NCBI GenBank assembly: GCA_021463515.1
Contig: JAJTYZ010000049.1
Span: forward strand, 1-52,898
Direction of reading: 5' to 3'
DNA from: Chthoniobacterales bacterium
GTDB taxonomy: Bacteria; Verrucomicrobiota; Verrucomicrobiia; Chthoniobacterales; JACTMZ01
Length of the DNA: 52,898 bases
Under the pieces are notes generated by a model. That model did not search any database and was not told the DNA's origin. It saw only the letters and a program-made list of their open reading frames with translations. The position numbers were made by a program, and so were the translations under genes. Of the stretch, positions 22,273 to 31,428 are shown piece by piece (within the stretch, counting starts at the first letter, position 1; the number at the start of each line of letters is the position of its first letter).

Positions 22273-23226
22273 ATGCTCGCTTACTGGGTTCACAACCTTG
22301 ATCCATTTGCTCTTCGCCTAGGCGAAACAATTGGGATTCGCTGGTATGGGGTGGCATATCTCGCGGCATTTGCGGCGGCATATTTTGTCTATTTACGGCT
22401 GGCAAAGCGCGGATTCTCGGTGATTCCGGCGGTGAAAGTTGGTGATTTTATCACGGGCTGCGCGGTCTTTGGCGTGCTCTTGGGAGGACGTCTTGGCTAT
22501 ATGCTGTTCTACGATTTTGAAGGATTCCTTCATAATCCGCTCTTGCTTTTTCGCGTTTGGGAAGGCGGCATGTCGGCACACGGAGGAATTCTCGGCGTGG
22601 TGCTCTACACCCTTTGGTATGCGTGGAAGCACAATGTCAATTGGCCTGGTCTCGGTGACAATCTCGTGGTGGGTGCGCCTTTGGGACTGTTCTTCGGGCG
22701 TATGGCAAATTTTATCAATGGGGAACTTTATGGGCGTCTTACGTCCGTGCCGTGGGCGATGAAATTCCCCAAGGAAATATATGAGCTTCCTTTGGAAACG
22801 CAGCGGAATGTTCTCCAAGCGGCGCAGGAAGCGGCAGGGAGGCCCTTAGATATTGAGGGCATCCTTGCGGTCGTGCCCCATTCTCCCACTGTTAAAGATG
22901 CGGTGGCGGACTTTCTCACACCACGTCATCCTTCGCAAATTTATGAAGGGCTTTTGGAGGGGCTTTTTCTTTTTGCGGTGTTGTGGCTTTTACGAACGAA
23001 GGTGCGTGTGGCCAATGGAGTGCTGACAGGCGTGTTTTTTGTCGGCTATGGAGTATTGCGAAGTTTAGGAGAAATTTTTCGTCATCCGGACTCCGGCTAT
23101 ATTGGCACCTTCACACGCGGGCAGTTCCTTTCCATTTTCCTCGTCGTGATGGGCGTGGCGTTTTGGATTGCGGCTTGGTTGCGTCCGTCGTATCCGACTT
23201 CCGAATTTAAAGTCAGGAAATCTTGA
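22273..23226 (+). CDS. lgt: Prolipoprotein diacylglyceryl transferase
   Basis: This is a 317-residue inner-membrane enzyme that transfers diacylglycerol from phosphatidylglycerol to the lipobox cysteine of preprolipoproteins. Conserved segments are GGRLGYMLFYD, VWEGGMSAHGGILG, the Lgt signature GLFFGRMANFINGELYGR and RHPSQIYEGLLEG. About seven hydrophobic segments are visible. It is longer than most homologues (260-300 residues) because of a soluble insertion of about 40 residues before RHPSQ (QRNVLQAAQEAAGRPLDIEG and following). Expected substrates include the lipoprotein at 41468. Confidence 0.96.
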   Translation: MLAYWVHNLDPFALRLGETIGIRWYGVAYLAAFAAAYFVYLRLAKRGFSVIPAVKVGDFITGCAVFGVLLGGRLGYMLFYDFEGFLHNPLLLFRVWEGGMSAHGGILGVVLYTLWYAWKHNVNWPGLGDNLVVGAPLGLFFGRMANFINGELYGRLTSVPWAMKFPKEIYELPLETQRNVLQAAQEAAGRPLDIEGILAVVPHSPTVKDAVADFLTPRHPSQIYEGLLEGLFLFAVLWLLRTKVRVANGVLTGVFFVGYGVLRSLGEIFRHPDSGYIGTFTRGQFLSIFLVVMGVAFWIAAWLRPSYPTSEFKVRKS

Positions 23227-23319
23227 GGCTATCCGCATAATTTTTGCGTTATTGTGTGGCGATGGGAGCCTGCGACTGGTAAGCGTTTTCGACGGACACA
23301 ATTTCTTCTCACCTATTCT

Positions 23320-25473
23320 ATGAGCAATTCTTCACCTCGTGCGTCCGCCGTAGCCGCTATTGCTGCGCGAAAAACGGAATACGCTTCCGTCAATTTCGTC
23401 GAAGAAACGCCGGAGACTGTTTTCGGATCAAACACATTCAGCCTTGCGGTGATGAAAGCCATGCTGAAGCCCGAAACGTTTGCGGCCGTTGAAAGCACGA
23501 TTCACGAGGGAGAGCGGCTTCCGTTGGGTGTGGCGGATGACGTAGCGGAGGCCATGAAAAATTGGGCGGTGAGCCGAGGGGCGACGCATTATGCGCATGT
23601 ATTTTATCCGCTTACCGGTGCCACGGCGGAGAAGCATGATTCCTTTTACGATCCGAGTGAGGATGGGGGGGCGGCTATTTCTAAGTTTAGGGGTAAGACT
23701 CTCATTCAAGGCGAGCCGGACGCCTCTTCTTTTCCATCCGGTGGCCTGCGTGCCACACATTCCGCCCGTGGTTATACGGCGTGGGATGCCACGAGTCCGG
23801 CCTACATTGTCGAGAGTGCCAATGGCATCACCCTGTGCATTCCCACGTCTTTTGTGTCATGGACGGGAGAAGCTCTCGACACCAAAACGCCGTTGTTAAA
23901 ATCACGTCAGGCGTTGGATAAACAGGCGCAGCGAATTTTGAAGCTTTTCGGGCATAAAGAAATTGCCCAAGTGCATGCCACGGCAGGGCCCGAGCAGGAG
24001 TATTTTCTTATCGATAAAATATTTTTCTATGCGCGACCCGATTTGCTTTCAGCAGGGCGCACCCTTTTTGGCGCACCTCCTCCCAAGGGTCAGGAGTTTG
24101 AGGATCATTATTTCGGACTCATTCCCGATCGTGTCATGGCGTTTATGTTCGAGGTGGACCGCGAGTTATTTAAGCTCGGGATTCCGGCTAAGACGCGACA
24201 CAACGAAGTTGCGCCCGGGCAATTTGAAATTGCGCCGCTTTTTGAATCCGCCAATCTCGCGGCGGATCATCAACAGACCACAATGGCAGTGCTTAAAAAG
24301 ACGGCGGATAAGCATGGTCTCGCTTGTCTCTTGCACGAGAAGCCATTTGCGGGAGTCAATGGCTCGGGAAAACATGTCAACTGGTCCCTTGGCAATTCCA
24401 CGCAAGGCAATCTACTTGACCCCGGTGAAACTCCGCATGAAAACGCGCAATTTTTAGTCTTTGCGGGTGCGGTGCTTCGCGCTGTGCATAAATTTTCCGC
24501 CTTGTTGCGAGCGAGTGTGGCCACCGCTGGAAATGATCACCGCCTCGGTGCCAACGAAGCACCGCCTGCCATCGTTTCCATTTATCTCGGCGATCAGCTT
24601 GCGGATGTCTTTGAGCAAATTCGTGCCGGAGGAGCGACAACCTCGAAGCAACGTGGAACGCTGAAAATCGGGGTGGATATTTTGCCGGAGCTCCCCAAGG
24701 ATGCCGGGGATCGCAATCGCACCTCGTCCTTTGCTTTTAATGGCAATCGTTTTGAATTTCGCGCCGTGGGAGCAAATCAATCTGTCGCGGCCCCCATAAC
24801 TGTCTTGAACACGATTCTTGCGGAGTCGCTCGATTACCTCGCGGGCCGACTTGAAGGAGCCACTGATCTCAACCGCGCCATCCAAGAAGTTCTTAAAGAA
24901 ATCGTAGATAAACACGGGCAAATTATTTTTGGCGGGGATGGGTATTCCGAAGCATGGCATGCGGAGGCGGCGGATCGTGGATTGCCGAATCTCAAAACGA
25001 CGGCGGATGCTCTTCCTGCCTTAATTACGCCGGAGGTTGTGGATTTATTTGAAAAGTACGGCGTTCTCACGGAAGCTGAACTTAAAGGTCGCTATCTCGT
25101 GCAATGCGATCAATATGTAAAGCACCTCAATGTCGAGGCGAAGCTCGTCGAAGAGATTGCGCAGACAAAAATTTTTCCCGTTGCGGCAGCGTATGCGTCG
25201 AGTCTGGCGGAGGGTGAGAGTCGACTCAATGTGGTGGGTGTGGCATCGGGACGGGTGACTTTGGAAAAAGTTGCGTCACTCGTGGCGCAACTTGAAGGTG
25301 ATCTTTCGGCACTTTATGAGGCGCATAAAGCGGCGATGGAAGTGGAAGATTGGACTTTTAAGGTTTTACCCGCCATGGCGAAAGTGCGTGTGACGGTGGA
25401 TGAACTGGAAGGGTTGCTTCCTGATGATTTGTGGCCGTTGCCAACTTATCAGGAGATGCTTTTTATTAAGTAG
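23320..25473 (+). CDS. glnN: Type III glutamine synthetase
   Basis: This 717-residue protein has the length typical of GSIII and the characteristic N-terminal extension ([18 protein letters not shown]). Catalytic signatures include [11 protein letters not shown] (metal-binding Glu residues), [15 protein letters not shown], the [12 protein letters not shown] loop and the ARG-binding segment ENRTSSF-like [16 protein letters not shown]. It condenses ammonia and glutamate with ATP. GSIII is frequent in Bacteroidetes, Cyanobacteria and Verrucomicrobia. The start at 23320 (MSNSSPRAS) is preferred to 23254 because the extra residues are arginine-rich and not family-like. It is monocistronic. Confidence 0.96.
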   Translation: MSNSSPRASAVAAIAARKTEYASVNFVEETPETVFGSNTFSLAVMKAMLKPETFAAVESTIHEGERLPLGVADDVAEAMKNWAVSRGATHYAHVFYPLTGATAEKHDSFYDPSEDGGAAISKFRGKTLIQGEPDASSFPSGGLRATHSARGYTAWDATSPAYIVESANGITLCIPTSFVSWTGEALDTKTPLLKSRQALDKQAQRILKLFGHKEIAQVHATAGPEQEYFLIDKIFFYARPDLLSAGRTLFGAPPPKGQEFEDHYFGLIPDRVMAFMFEVDRELFKLGIPAKTRHNEVAPGQFEIAPLFESANLAADHQQTTMAVLKKTADKHGLACLLHEKPFAGVNGSGKHVNWSLGNSTQGNLLDPGETPHENAQFLVFAGAVLRAVHKFSALLRASVATAGNDHRLGANEAPPAIVSIYLGDQLADVFEQIRAGGATTSKQRGTLKIGVDILPELPKDAGDRNRTSSFAFNGNRFEFRAVGANQSVAAPITVLNTILAESLDYLAGRLEGATDLNRAIQEVLKEIVDKHGQIIFGGDGYSEAWHAEAADRGLPNLKTTADALPALITPEVVDLFEKYGVLTEAELKGRYLVQCDQYVKHLNVEAKLVEEIAQTKIFPVAAAYASSLAEGESRLNVVGVASGRVTLEKVASLVAQLEGDLSALYEAHKAAMEVEDWTFKVLPAMAKVRVTVDELEGLLPDDLWPLPTYQEMLFIK

Positions 25474-25530
25474 GGGGGGCGAAGGGGGGGTGGGGAAAGA
25501 CAGGACGGACAGGACAGACGAGACGGGGCG
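25474..25530. repeat. Purine-rich low-complexity tract
   Basis: After the glnN stop come two G7/G6 runs and then imperfect repeats of GGACAGAC-like units (GACAGGACGGACAGGACAGA, then CGAGACGGGG). No gene is present. It may be a decayed tandem repeat. Confidence 0.4.
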
Positions 25531-25574
25531 AAGGTGTTTGGTGAGTATGATCTCCTGCTATATTTTGACCTTTG

Positions 25575-27086
25575 TTAGAAGGTCACTTGCGTGCCGATGT
25601 AGGCGATGTTTTGTGTGTAATCGCGCATTTGCACGGTGTCGCTGGACATGCTGGTGGTGAAGGTATAGCCGGCGAGCAAAGACCACATGCGGTTGATGGC
25701 AAATGTGGCGTTGAGTCCGGTGTTGAAGACATTCGCTGTGAAATCCGGGGAAACTTCAACACCATTCACAACGCTATCCGGTTGGTCGTAGAAATTGTTT
25801 TGATAATTGAAAAACAAGCTGGCACTGATGCGGCGAGTGAATTGATGGGCGGCATTTAAGCCCAGTAAAAATTGCTGACCTTGGTTGTAATTGCTCAATC
25901 CGGAAGCCGTAGTTCCATAGCGAGATTGGAGGCCGACGGTCGTTCCTTTGCCGACGGCATAGTTGGCATTAAATTGTGCAAAGGGACCGATATAAGTGTT
26001 GTCAGAGCTGTTCCCTTGGGCACCGGTGACCGGATTCTGATTGAAGCGTTGTTCCGCACCGGCCCTGAGCATCACGCTCGCTCGGGGATTTAAGGTGTGG
26101 TCAAAGCCGAGGAGCGCGTAGTTACCGATGCTGTTGAGGTTGTTGGGCTGGTAATAGTTTCGGGTATCAAAGCGATATTCCGCCACCAACTTGGTGGTTG
26201 GCTTCCAGAGGTATTGGAACTGCTGGGAAACCGTCTGTTCCACACGGCCTTGGCCGTCGTTGTAATCCTGATCCACAAAGTAATAGATGCGCGGGTTGTA
26301 GGAAGTCACCGTGGAGAACTTGGGGGCCCAGCGGTAAGTGGCACCCAAAATGGAGTCGCTCAGGATGTAGCTTCCTTGAAAGGAATTGGGGGCACCAGGC
26401 GTGGTGTAATTGCCGGCTGATAGCAATCCGGTACTTGTAGAAAAGGAAAGATCAAGCTTGGGAGTTGCCGCATAATTTGCACCGATGACGAGATAGACCG
26501 TTGGAAAGAGGCCATCATTATCCAGCCCTTCTTGATTGTAATAGTAGGTCAACGCTGCTGAGAGGGAGGTGTTTAATTCCAAGCGCGGCGAGCCAAAGTC
26601 ATAAGAAATGCCGCCCGAAATCTGCGTGTACATACTCGCCACGCCATTGTCTTGCTGTGTGTTTACGTTGCTGTTGTAGCCTTCGTAAACCGCAAAGCTA
26701 ATGCGATAAGGACGCTTTGAAAAAATTCCTTCTCCCATATCGGGGGCGGGGAGAACGTCATCGCCGCCCACTGTCTCAAAGACAGGCATATTGGCCTGGC
26801 TGCCCGTGGGGGCATCTGTCTTCACAGGTGTTTGTACCGGAGCTTTTTTCTCTGTATATACTTGCGCTGATCCACTATCGCGCACGGGATAGGAGTAGCG
26901 GAAATTAGAAGCTTTCGGGGCCTCTGCGGAGGGCGTGGCCGAGGTGGCTTGTTGTTCGAGATTTTCGACGGGAGGTGGAGCGGTAGGTGCGGCGGGTGCC
27001 GGTGATTCTTGGCTTTGGGCAATAGGCATCCACGCCAGAGCCACCGCGGCAACCAACCAATAGGGAAGGGAGGGAGTAGATTTCAC
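25575..27086 (-). CDS. Outer-membrane beta-barrel protein
   Basis: This 503-residue protein has a signal peptide (PYWLVAAVALAWMPIAQSQ). A Pro/Ala-rich periplasmic linker (about 25-95) leads into a region from about residue 125 with alternating aromatic and polar beta strands (YRISFAVYEGYNSNVNTQ, GGISYDFGSPRLEL, LVAEYRFDTRNYY). It ends in the terminal Phe expected for BAM-inserted barrels (YIGTQVTF). The pattern is like the surface beta-barrels found with exopolysaccharide systems, but no specific family is certain. It stands alone and convergent to glnN. The role is probably an outer-membrane channel or structural protein. Confidence 0.8.
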   Translation of the reverse strand: MKSTPSLPYWLVAAVALAWMPIAQSQESPAPAAPTAPPPVENLEQQATSATPSAEAPKASNFRYSYPVRDSGSAQVYTEKKAPVQTPVKTDAPTGSQANMPVFETVGGDDVLPAPDMGEGIFSKRPYRISFAVYEGYNSNVNTQQDNGVASMYTQISGGISYDFGSPRLELNTSLSAALTYYYNQEGLDNDGLFPTVYLVIGANYAATPKLDLSFSTSTGLLSAGNYTTPGAPNSFQGSYILSDSILGATYRWAPKFSTVTSYNPRIYYFVDQDYNDGQGRVEQTVSQQFQYLWKPTTKLVAEYRFDTRNYYQPNNLNSIGNYALLGFDHTLNPRASVMLRAGAEQRFNQNPVTGAQGNSSDNTYIGPFAQFNANYAVGKGTTVGLQSRYGTTASGLSNYNQGQQFLLGLNAAHQFTRRISASLFFNYQNNFYDQPDSVVNGVEVSPDFTANVFNTGLNATFAINRMWSLLAGYTFTTSMSSDTVQMRDYTQNIAYIGTQVTF

Positions 27087-27190
27087 AGTTGCGTCACTTT
27101 TAGCGAAGTTTCCCAGGGTTCTGCAAGCCTTTTTTCTTCAAAACGACCTTCAAAATATCCCCATGTCATTGTCGGCGGCTATCCGAGTTT

Positions 27191-27211
27191 GTAGCAGCGG
27201 CACTCTGCTAC
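27191..27211. repeat. Extragenic palindrome GTAGCAG/CTGCTAC
   Basis: A perfect 7-bp stem with a 7-base loop (CGGCACT) lies upstream of pdxH, in the 180-base gap shared with the divergent beta-barrel gene. No T-tract follows, so it looks like an extragenic palindrome and not a terminator. Confidence 0.45.
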
Positions 27212-27266
27212 CGCTTCATGGGCGAATTTGCGTGGCCGCACGCGCTATTTACCGTAAGTTGTACAA

Positions 27267-27926
27267 ATGGACCTGACCACTTTACTTCCCGATGTTGCTG
27301 AGATGCGGCGCAATTATACGCGGGATGGATTACGACGTGGCAACCTTGCGCCGGAACCCGTCGCGCAATTTCGTCAATGGTTTGAGGAAGCCGTTAAAGC
27401 CGAACTTCTCGAACCAAATGCGATGGTATTGGCGACGACAGACGGTACGCGCCCCGGCTCACGCACGGTTTTGCTGAAGGCTTTTGACGAGCGAGGCTTC
27501 GTTTTTTTTACAAATTACGAGAGTCGTAAAGCGCATGACATCGCGATAAATCCCCATGTGAGTTTGCTTTTTCCATGGTATACGCTGGAACGTCAGGTTG
27601 GCATTCTTGGTGTGGCGAAGCGGATCAGTGCTGCAGAATCTCTAGCCTATTTTGTCTCGCGTCCGCAGGGCAGCCGCCTTGGTGCATGGGTGTCGCATCA
27701 AAGTTCCATCATTTCCTCGCGAAAACTTTTGGAAATGAAATGGCAGGAAATAAAGCAGAAGTTTCAACGTGGGGAAATTCCTTTACCTTCATTTTGGGGC
27801 GGCTTCCGTGTGGTGCCTCATGAGGTGGAGTTTTGGCAAGGCCGTGAAAATCGCCTTCATGATCGCTTTCGTTATACGCGGAAAATGGGTGCGGCAGACT
27901 GGAGCATCGAGCGTCTCGCGCCGTGA
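27267..27926 (+). CDS. pdxH: Pyridoxamine/pyridoxine 5'-phosphate oxidase
   Basis: This 219-residue protein has the usual length for the FMN-dependent oxidase that makes pyridoxal 5'-phosphate. Signatures are [38 protein letters not shown], the FMN-binding [15 protein letters not shown] (usually FYWxxLERQV) and the C-terminal [14 protein letters not shown], then DWSIERLAP. All are typical of PdxH. It is the only vitamin B6 gene in the window. Confidence 0.96.
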   Translation: MDLTTLLPDVAEMRRNYTRDGLRRGNLAPEPVAQFRQWFEEAVKAELLEPNAMVLATTDGTRPGSRTVLLKAFDERGFVFFTNYESRKAHDIAINPHVSLLFPWYTLERQVGILGVAKRISAAESLAYFVSRPQGSRLGAWVSHQSSIISSRKLLEMKWQEIKQKFQRGEIPLPSFWGGFRVVPHEVEFWQGRENRLHDRFRYTRKMGAADWSIERLAP

Positions 27927-27960
27927 GGTTGTCATTTTACCTCGATTTTGCAAGCCGGAG

Positions 27961-27985
27961 GGGTCGGGCCTACTTATTATGAAAT
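27961..27985 (+). repeat. Interspersed 25-bp repeat, copy 1
   Basis: GGGTCGGGC followed by CTACTTATTATGAAAT. The copy at 44485-44509 matches 23 of 25 bases. The repeat covers the stop codon and last codons (FHNK) of the phosphatase gene on the reverse strand, so the C-terminus of that protein is repeat-encoded. Confidence 0.7.
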
Positions 27986-28506
27986 GGCTGTGGGGCGGCA
28001 GCCAATTCTCGTACTAAATCTCGGATGGCTAGGGCGACATGATTGGTGCTGCTTTCGGCGGGTTGACTGGGGGTTTTGTGGGCGCCTCCTAGCAAGCGGA
28101 TAAGTGCTCCCGGACGTTGGGGTATATCGTAAATGGTCCAATAGCGAAGCCGCTGAGCTTGATGAAGCTTTTTGGCCAAGGCCATGAACTTTTGTTCCAC
28201 CATGGGCTGATGTTCCTCTCGGCACATTCCAATACACAGATTGGCCTCAATGAGATCTTCAACTTCGATTCCCACCGGGTTTCTCGGCGTTTCGGCGGGA
28301 AGTTCAATTTTCATATCTTTCAAAAACGAAAGCGCATAAGGCGACATGCCTTTGAGTCCGTCGGCTTTAAACATCCCGCGCGATTCGGCAACCCACGGGA
28401 GTCCGGCAATTTCTGCTTCGTGATTGAAAAGAATTTCCGCCAGCCGACTGCGGTAATAGTTGCCACTGCAAATGAACAGAACGCGTTTTTTTTTGGCGGA
28501 GGTCAT
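27970..28506 (-). CDS. Low-molecular-weight protein-tyrosine-phosphatase-family protein
   Basis: This 178-residue protein has the P-loop Cys13-SGNYY-Arg19 (CX5R) at the N-terminus and a likely general acid in YWTIYDIP, as in LMW-PTP and arsenate-reductase-like enzymes. It would dephosphorylate phosphotyrosine or a small phosphorylated substrate. It is the last gene of a four-gene reverse operon, five bases after the aldehyde dehydrogenase. The last residues (PFHNK) come from an interspersed repeat (27961-27985), so the natural end may have been altered. Confidence 0.85.
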   Translation of the reverse strand: MTSAKKKRVLFICSGNYYRSRLAEILFNHEAEIAGLPWVAESRGMFKADGLKGMSPYALSFLKDMKIELPAETPRNPVGIEVEDLIEANLCIGMCREEHQPMVEQKFMALAKKLHQAQRLRYWTIYDIPQRPGALIRLLGGAHKTPSQPAESSTNHVALAIRDLVRELAAAPQPFHNK

Positions 28507-28511
28507 AAGGT

Positions 28512-29942
28512 TTAATGAGGCTGCTCGTTAATGATGAGGGATTTTAACTCGGACATTTCTTTCATGGAATAGCGAATCCCTTCGCGTCCGAAGCCGCTGT
28601 CTTTCATGCCGCCGTAAGGCATGTTTTCGACGCGAAATGTTGGGACTTGATTGATGAGTACACCTCCGACATCGAGGGTGTTGTAGGCTTGAAGTATTTT
28701 ATCCGAATCGCCGGTGAAAACACCGGCCTGCAATCCAAAACGCGAATCATTGGCGGCGGCTAAACCTTCGGCAAAGGTGTCATAGGATTCCAAAATCACA
28801 AGGGGAGCAAAGGCTTCTTCACGCATGATGGGTGCGTGATGCGGCACATGTTCAAGCACCACCGGGTGCATGATGCGACCCTCAATTTTCAAGGGCGTGA
28901 GCAAATGGGCTCCTGCATCCACGGCTTCTTGAATCCAGCGCTGTACTCGTGCAACAGCCGCAGAATCAATCATGGGGCCTACGAGTGTTTTGGGGTTGGA
29001 AGGGTCACCCGCCGGCGCGAAAGTAGGTATTTGTGCAAGAAATGCCGCACGGAAATCGGTGTAGATGCTGCGCTGTGCAAAAATGCGCTGAACGCTGATG
29101 CACGATTGCCCGGCGTAACTGAAGGCACCGGAAATGATTTTCGGGATGTGAGTTTTCCAATCCGCATCCGGTTCGATAATGCACGCGGCATTGCCACCGA
29201 GTTCGAGCGTGGATTTTTGCTTCACGGCGTCGCCTTTGAGTTTCCATCCTACGGTATCGCTGCCGGTGAAGGTCAGCATTTTTACCCGCGGGTCTTCGAG
29301 GAGCAGTTTTGTGTGCTGGGGGTCAAAAGGCAGCACTGTTATTTGCCCGGGTGGTACGCCGCACGTTGTGAGAATTTCGCTCAATAACAGGGCACACAGC
29401 GGTGCTTTGGGCGATGGCTTGAGAATCATGGTGTTTCCCGTCGCGAGGCAGGGGGCGATTTTGTGGGCGACGAGATTGAGGGGAAAATTGAAGGGCGTGA
29501 TGCCAAGTATAATTCCAAGTGGGAAATGCCGTACGCTTCCACGATGCCCTGCACCTGCTGCTGTCGCACTCATATCTAACGGCGCATCTCCGAAATGGAG
29601 CGCCGCAGCAGCGGAGAGCGAAAATGTTGCTTGTGCACGTTGCACTTCTGCCTTTGCCAATGTCATGGGTTTTCCCGCTTCGGAAATAAGAAGCCCCACA
29701 AAGTCTTGAGCGCGGCGTCCTATTTCTTCGCTGATATGACGCAACAACTCTGAACGTTCGGTGGGTGATGTGTGGCGCACGGAGGCAAAAGTTTTTTCCG
29801 CAACATCGAGGGCGGCAGCAATTTCGTCTGTACCTGCAAGGCATATTCGTGCAAGAAGTGCGTTATTGTAGGGATTGCGGACCTTCACAACATCCCGTGT
29901 GATGACTGGTTCGCCATTGATAAAAACGGGATGCGGATTCAT
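28512..29942 (-). CDS. NAD(P)-dependent aldehyde dehydrogenase
   Basis: This 476-residue protein has the ALDH fold signatures GITPFNFPLNLVAHK, the Rossmann LTFTGSDTVG, catalytic Glu in LELGGNAA and catalytic Cys in AGQSCISVQR. The C-terminal KDSGFGREGIRYSMKEM is also typical. It resembles the non-phosphorylating glyceraldehyde-3-phosphate/succinate-semialdehyde group, but the substrate is uncertain. The start at 29942 overlaps the coaX stop by ATGA; the longer frame to 30002 would lie in coaX. It is in the udg-coaX-aldh-phosphatase operon. Confidence 0.9.
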   Translation of the reverse strand: MNPHPVFINGEPVITRDVVKVRNPYNNALLARICLAGTDEIAAALDVAEKTFASVRHTSPTERSELLRHISEEIGRRAQDFVGLLISEAGKPMTLAKAEVQRAQATFSLSAAAALHFGDAPLDMSATAAGAGHRGSVRHFPLGIILGITPFNFPLNLVAHKIAPCLATGNTMILKPSPKAPLCALLLSEILTTCGVPPGQITVLPFDPQHTKLLLEDPRVKMLTFTGSDTVGWKLKGDAVKQKSTLELGGNAACIIEPDADWKTHIPKIISGAFSYAGQSCISVQRIFAQRSIYTDFRAAFLAQIPTFAPAGDPSNPKTLVGPMIDSAAVARVQRWIQEAVDAGAHLLTPLKIEGRIMHPVVLEHVPHHAPIMREEAFAPLVILESYDTFAEGLAAANDSRFGLQAGVFTGDSDKILQAYNTLDVGGVLINQVPTFRVENMPYGGMKDSGFGREGIRYSMKEMSELKSLIINEQPH

Positions 29943-30691
29943 GGCTTGTTTGTTTGCCGCAGTACTAAATCTCCGAGAACAGCAATGCCTTTGAGCGTCC
30001 ATAAAGGGTCAATGAGAGGTGTCGCTCGTGTGAGTCTTGCCACCATCCGTGCATCACCTCCGGTAAAAACGAGTCGTCTATTTCTTTTTGCAAGCTGCGC
30101 GAGAAGATGCTGTACCATGCCGGCATAGCCTCCCACGATGCCTGCACGCAAAGCTTCGGAGGTGTTGCGTCCGATCCATCGCGTTGGGGCGGTGAGGAAG
30201 GTTTCGGGGAGTTGGTCCGCTGCCGTGGCGAGAGATTGCGCCATCGTTCGGAGACCGGGGGCTATGGCACCACCGAGGAAGTTTCCACGGCTATCGAGAA
30301 CATCCCATGTTGCCGCTGTTCCAAAATCCGCCACCAGCACATTTTTGCCAAATTGGTCCACGGCTTGGGCTATGTTGGCAAGACGGTCAGCTCCTACGCT
30401 GCGCCGATCTACCGACGTAGAAAAATTGAGAGGCGTCGCTGCGTTTACGATATGGATGTCGGGCCATGCCGCTTGTAAAAGACGTGTGATTGCCTTCACT
30501 ACGCAGGAAGCGACTGCGGTGTGGCAGCCGGATTGCATTTGGATTTTTTTGACGTGTGAGGCTCGAAGTTTATGAGAATCCCATGTGGCTAAAATTTGCG
30601 GTAAAACCTTCCGACGGTTTATCCGCGCAAATTTCACCGAAGTGTTTCCCGCATCAATCACGAGCATCGGATAAATCGGTGGTGGCATCAT
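29939..30691 (-). CDS. coaX: Type III pantothenate kinase
   Basis: This 250-residue enzyme phosphorylates pantothenate, the first step of coenzyme A synthesis. Diagnostic segments are MLVIDAGNTSVKFARI (phosphate-binding), VGADRLANIAQA, VADFGTAATWDVLD and GGAIAPGLRTM. The start at 30691 overlaps the upstream uracil-DNA glycosylase stop by ATGA. An internal Met at residue 9 (30667) just before the conserved VIDAGN could also be used. It overlaps the aldehyde dehydrogenase gene downstream by four bases. Confidence 0.95.
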   Translation of the reverse strand: MMPPPIYPMLVIDAGNTSVKFARINRRKVLPQILATWDSHKLRASHVKKIQMQSGCHTAVASCVVKAITRLLQAAWPDIHIVNAATPLNFSTSVDRRSVGADRLANIAQAVDQFGKNVLVADFGTAATWDVLDSRGNFLGGAIAPGLRTMAQSLATAADQLPETFLTAPTRWIGRNTSEALRAGIVGGYAGMVQHLLAQLAKRNRRLVFTGGDARMVARLTRATPLIDPLWTLKGIAVLGDLVLRQTNKP

Positions 30692-31338
30692 ACGATTTGC
30701 TTTTTATCCATAGTGGATTTGCGTGCTTTTGCGGCGATTATTTTGAGCGAAGGGTCTTTAGAAAGATGCGTCAAGGCACGGCGAAGCAGTGTTTTCCCGG
30801 GTTCCGTCCATCGCCATGCGGAAGCACCGGAGGGGTGGGGGAGGGCAATAATGTCAAAGGAAACACCCTCGCGATGATGCGGGATGCGGTGGCCAATGAC
30901 ATCGGCAAGTTTGGCTTTGGGAAGAAATTGGTGAATGGCGAGTTTGCCGACGAGGATGACAAGCTTCGGGTGCAGGAGCGTAATTTCTGCGGTGAGCCAC
31001 GGAGCGCAGTTGGCAATTTCGGTCTCATCGGGCACGCGATCGCCGCTGCCTTTGGGATGTTTGCCGGGGAAACAGCGGCATACGGCAGCCATGTAGATGT
31101 GGGATCGGAAATGTTCTTCGTTAAATCCACACGCTTCCTCAAACCACTGAAATAGCGTCTTCCCGGCTGTCCACGCAAAGGGGCGCCCTAATCGTGGTTC
31201 GTGAACGCCCGGTGCTTGCCCTACCAATACCACATCGCTCATCACGGCACCGCCGGAGATTGGGGTTGATTGCATTTTTGGGCAGCGACGACAGCCCAGC
31301 AAATCTTGAACGTGATTTTGCAAAGCTGCGTTAGTCAT
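30688..31338 (-). CDS. Uracil-DNA glycosylase, iron-sulfur family (family 4-like)
   Basis: This 216-residue protein removes uracil from DNA. Motif 1 is VGQAPGVHE (39-47) and motif 2 is LPHPSGAS (166-173). The cysteines C16 and C19 (GCRRCP), C87 or C89 and C111 fit the 4Fe-4S cluster of family 4 enzymes. It is longer at the C-terminus, with a basic tail (AAKARKSTMDKKQIV). It is the first gene of the reverse operon with coaX, and its start is 90 bases from the divergent transporter gene. Confidence 0.88.
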   Translation of the reverse strand: MTNAALQNHVQDLLGCRRCPKMQSTPISGGAVMSDVVLVGQAPGVHEPRLGRPFAWTAGKTLFQWFEEACGFNEEHFRSHIYMAAVCRCFPGKHPKGSGDRVPDETEIANCAPWLTAEITLLHPKLVILVGKLAIHQFLPKAKLADVIGHRIPHHREGVSFDIIALPHPSGASAWRWTEPGKTLLRRALTHLSKDPSLKIIAAKARKSTMDKKQIV

Positions 31339-31428
31339 CGTGGAGATTTTTGCATAAAATGAGTACTGGCTAAACTTTTACCTTTTGTCTTGAGCTTCAA
31401 AACGACACATTTTGCCGCGTCATTTTTT

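Noticed and set aside
25872-26420. Several plus-strand frames opposite the beta-barrel gene
   Set aside because: The reverse-strand gene has a signal peptide, barrel pattern and C-terminal Phe; the plus-strand frames have none of these.
28836-29709. Plus-strand frames of up to 183 codons opposite the aldehyde dehydrogenase
   Set aside because: They mirror conserved ALDH codons and have no domain features.
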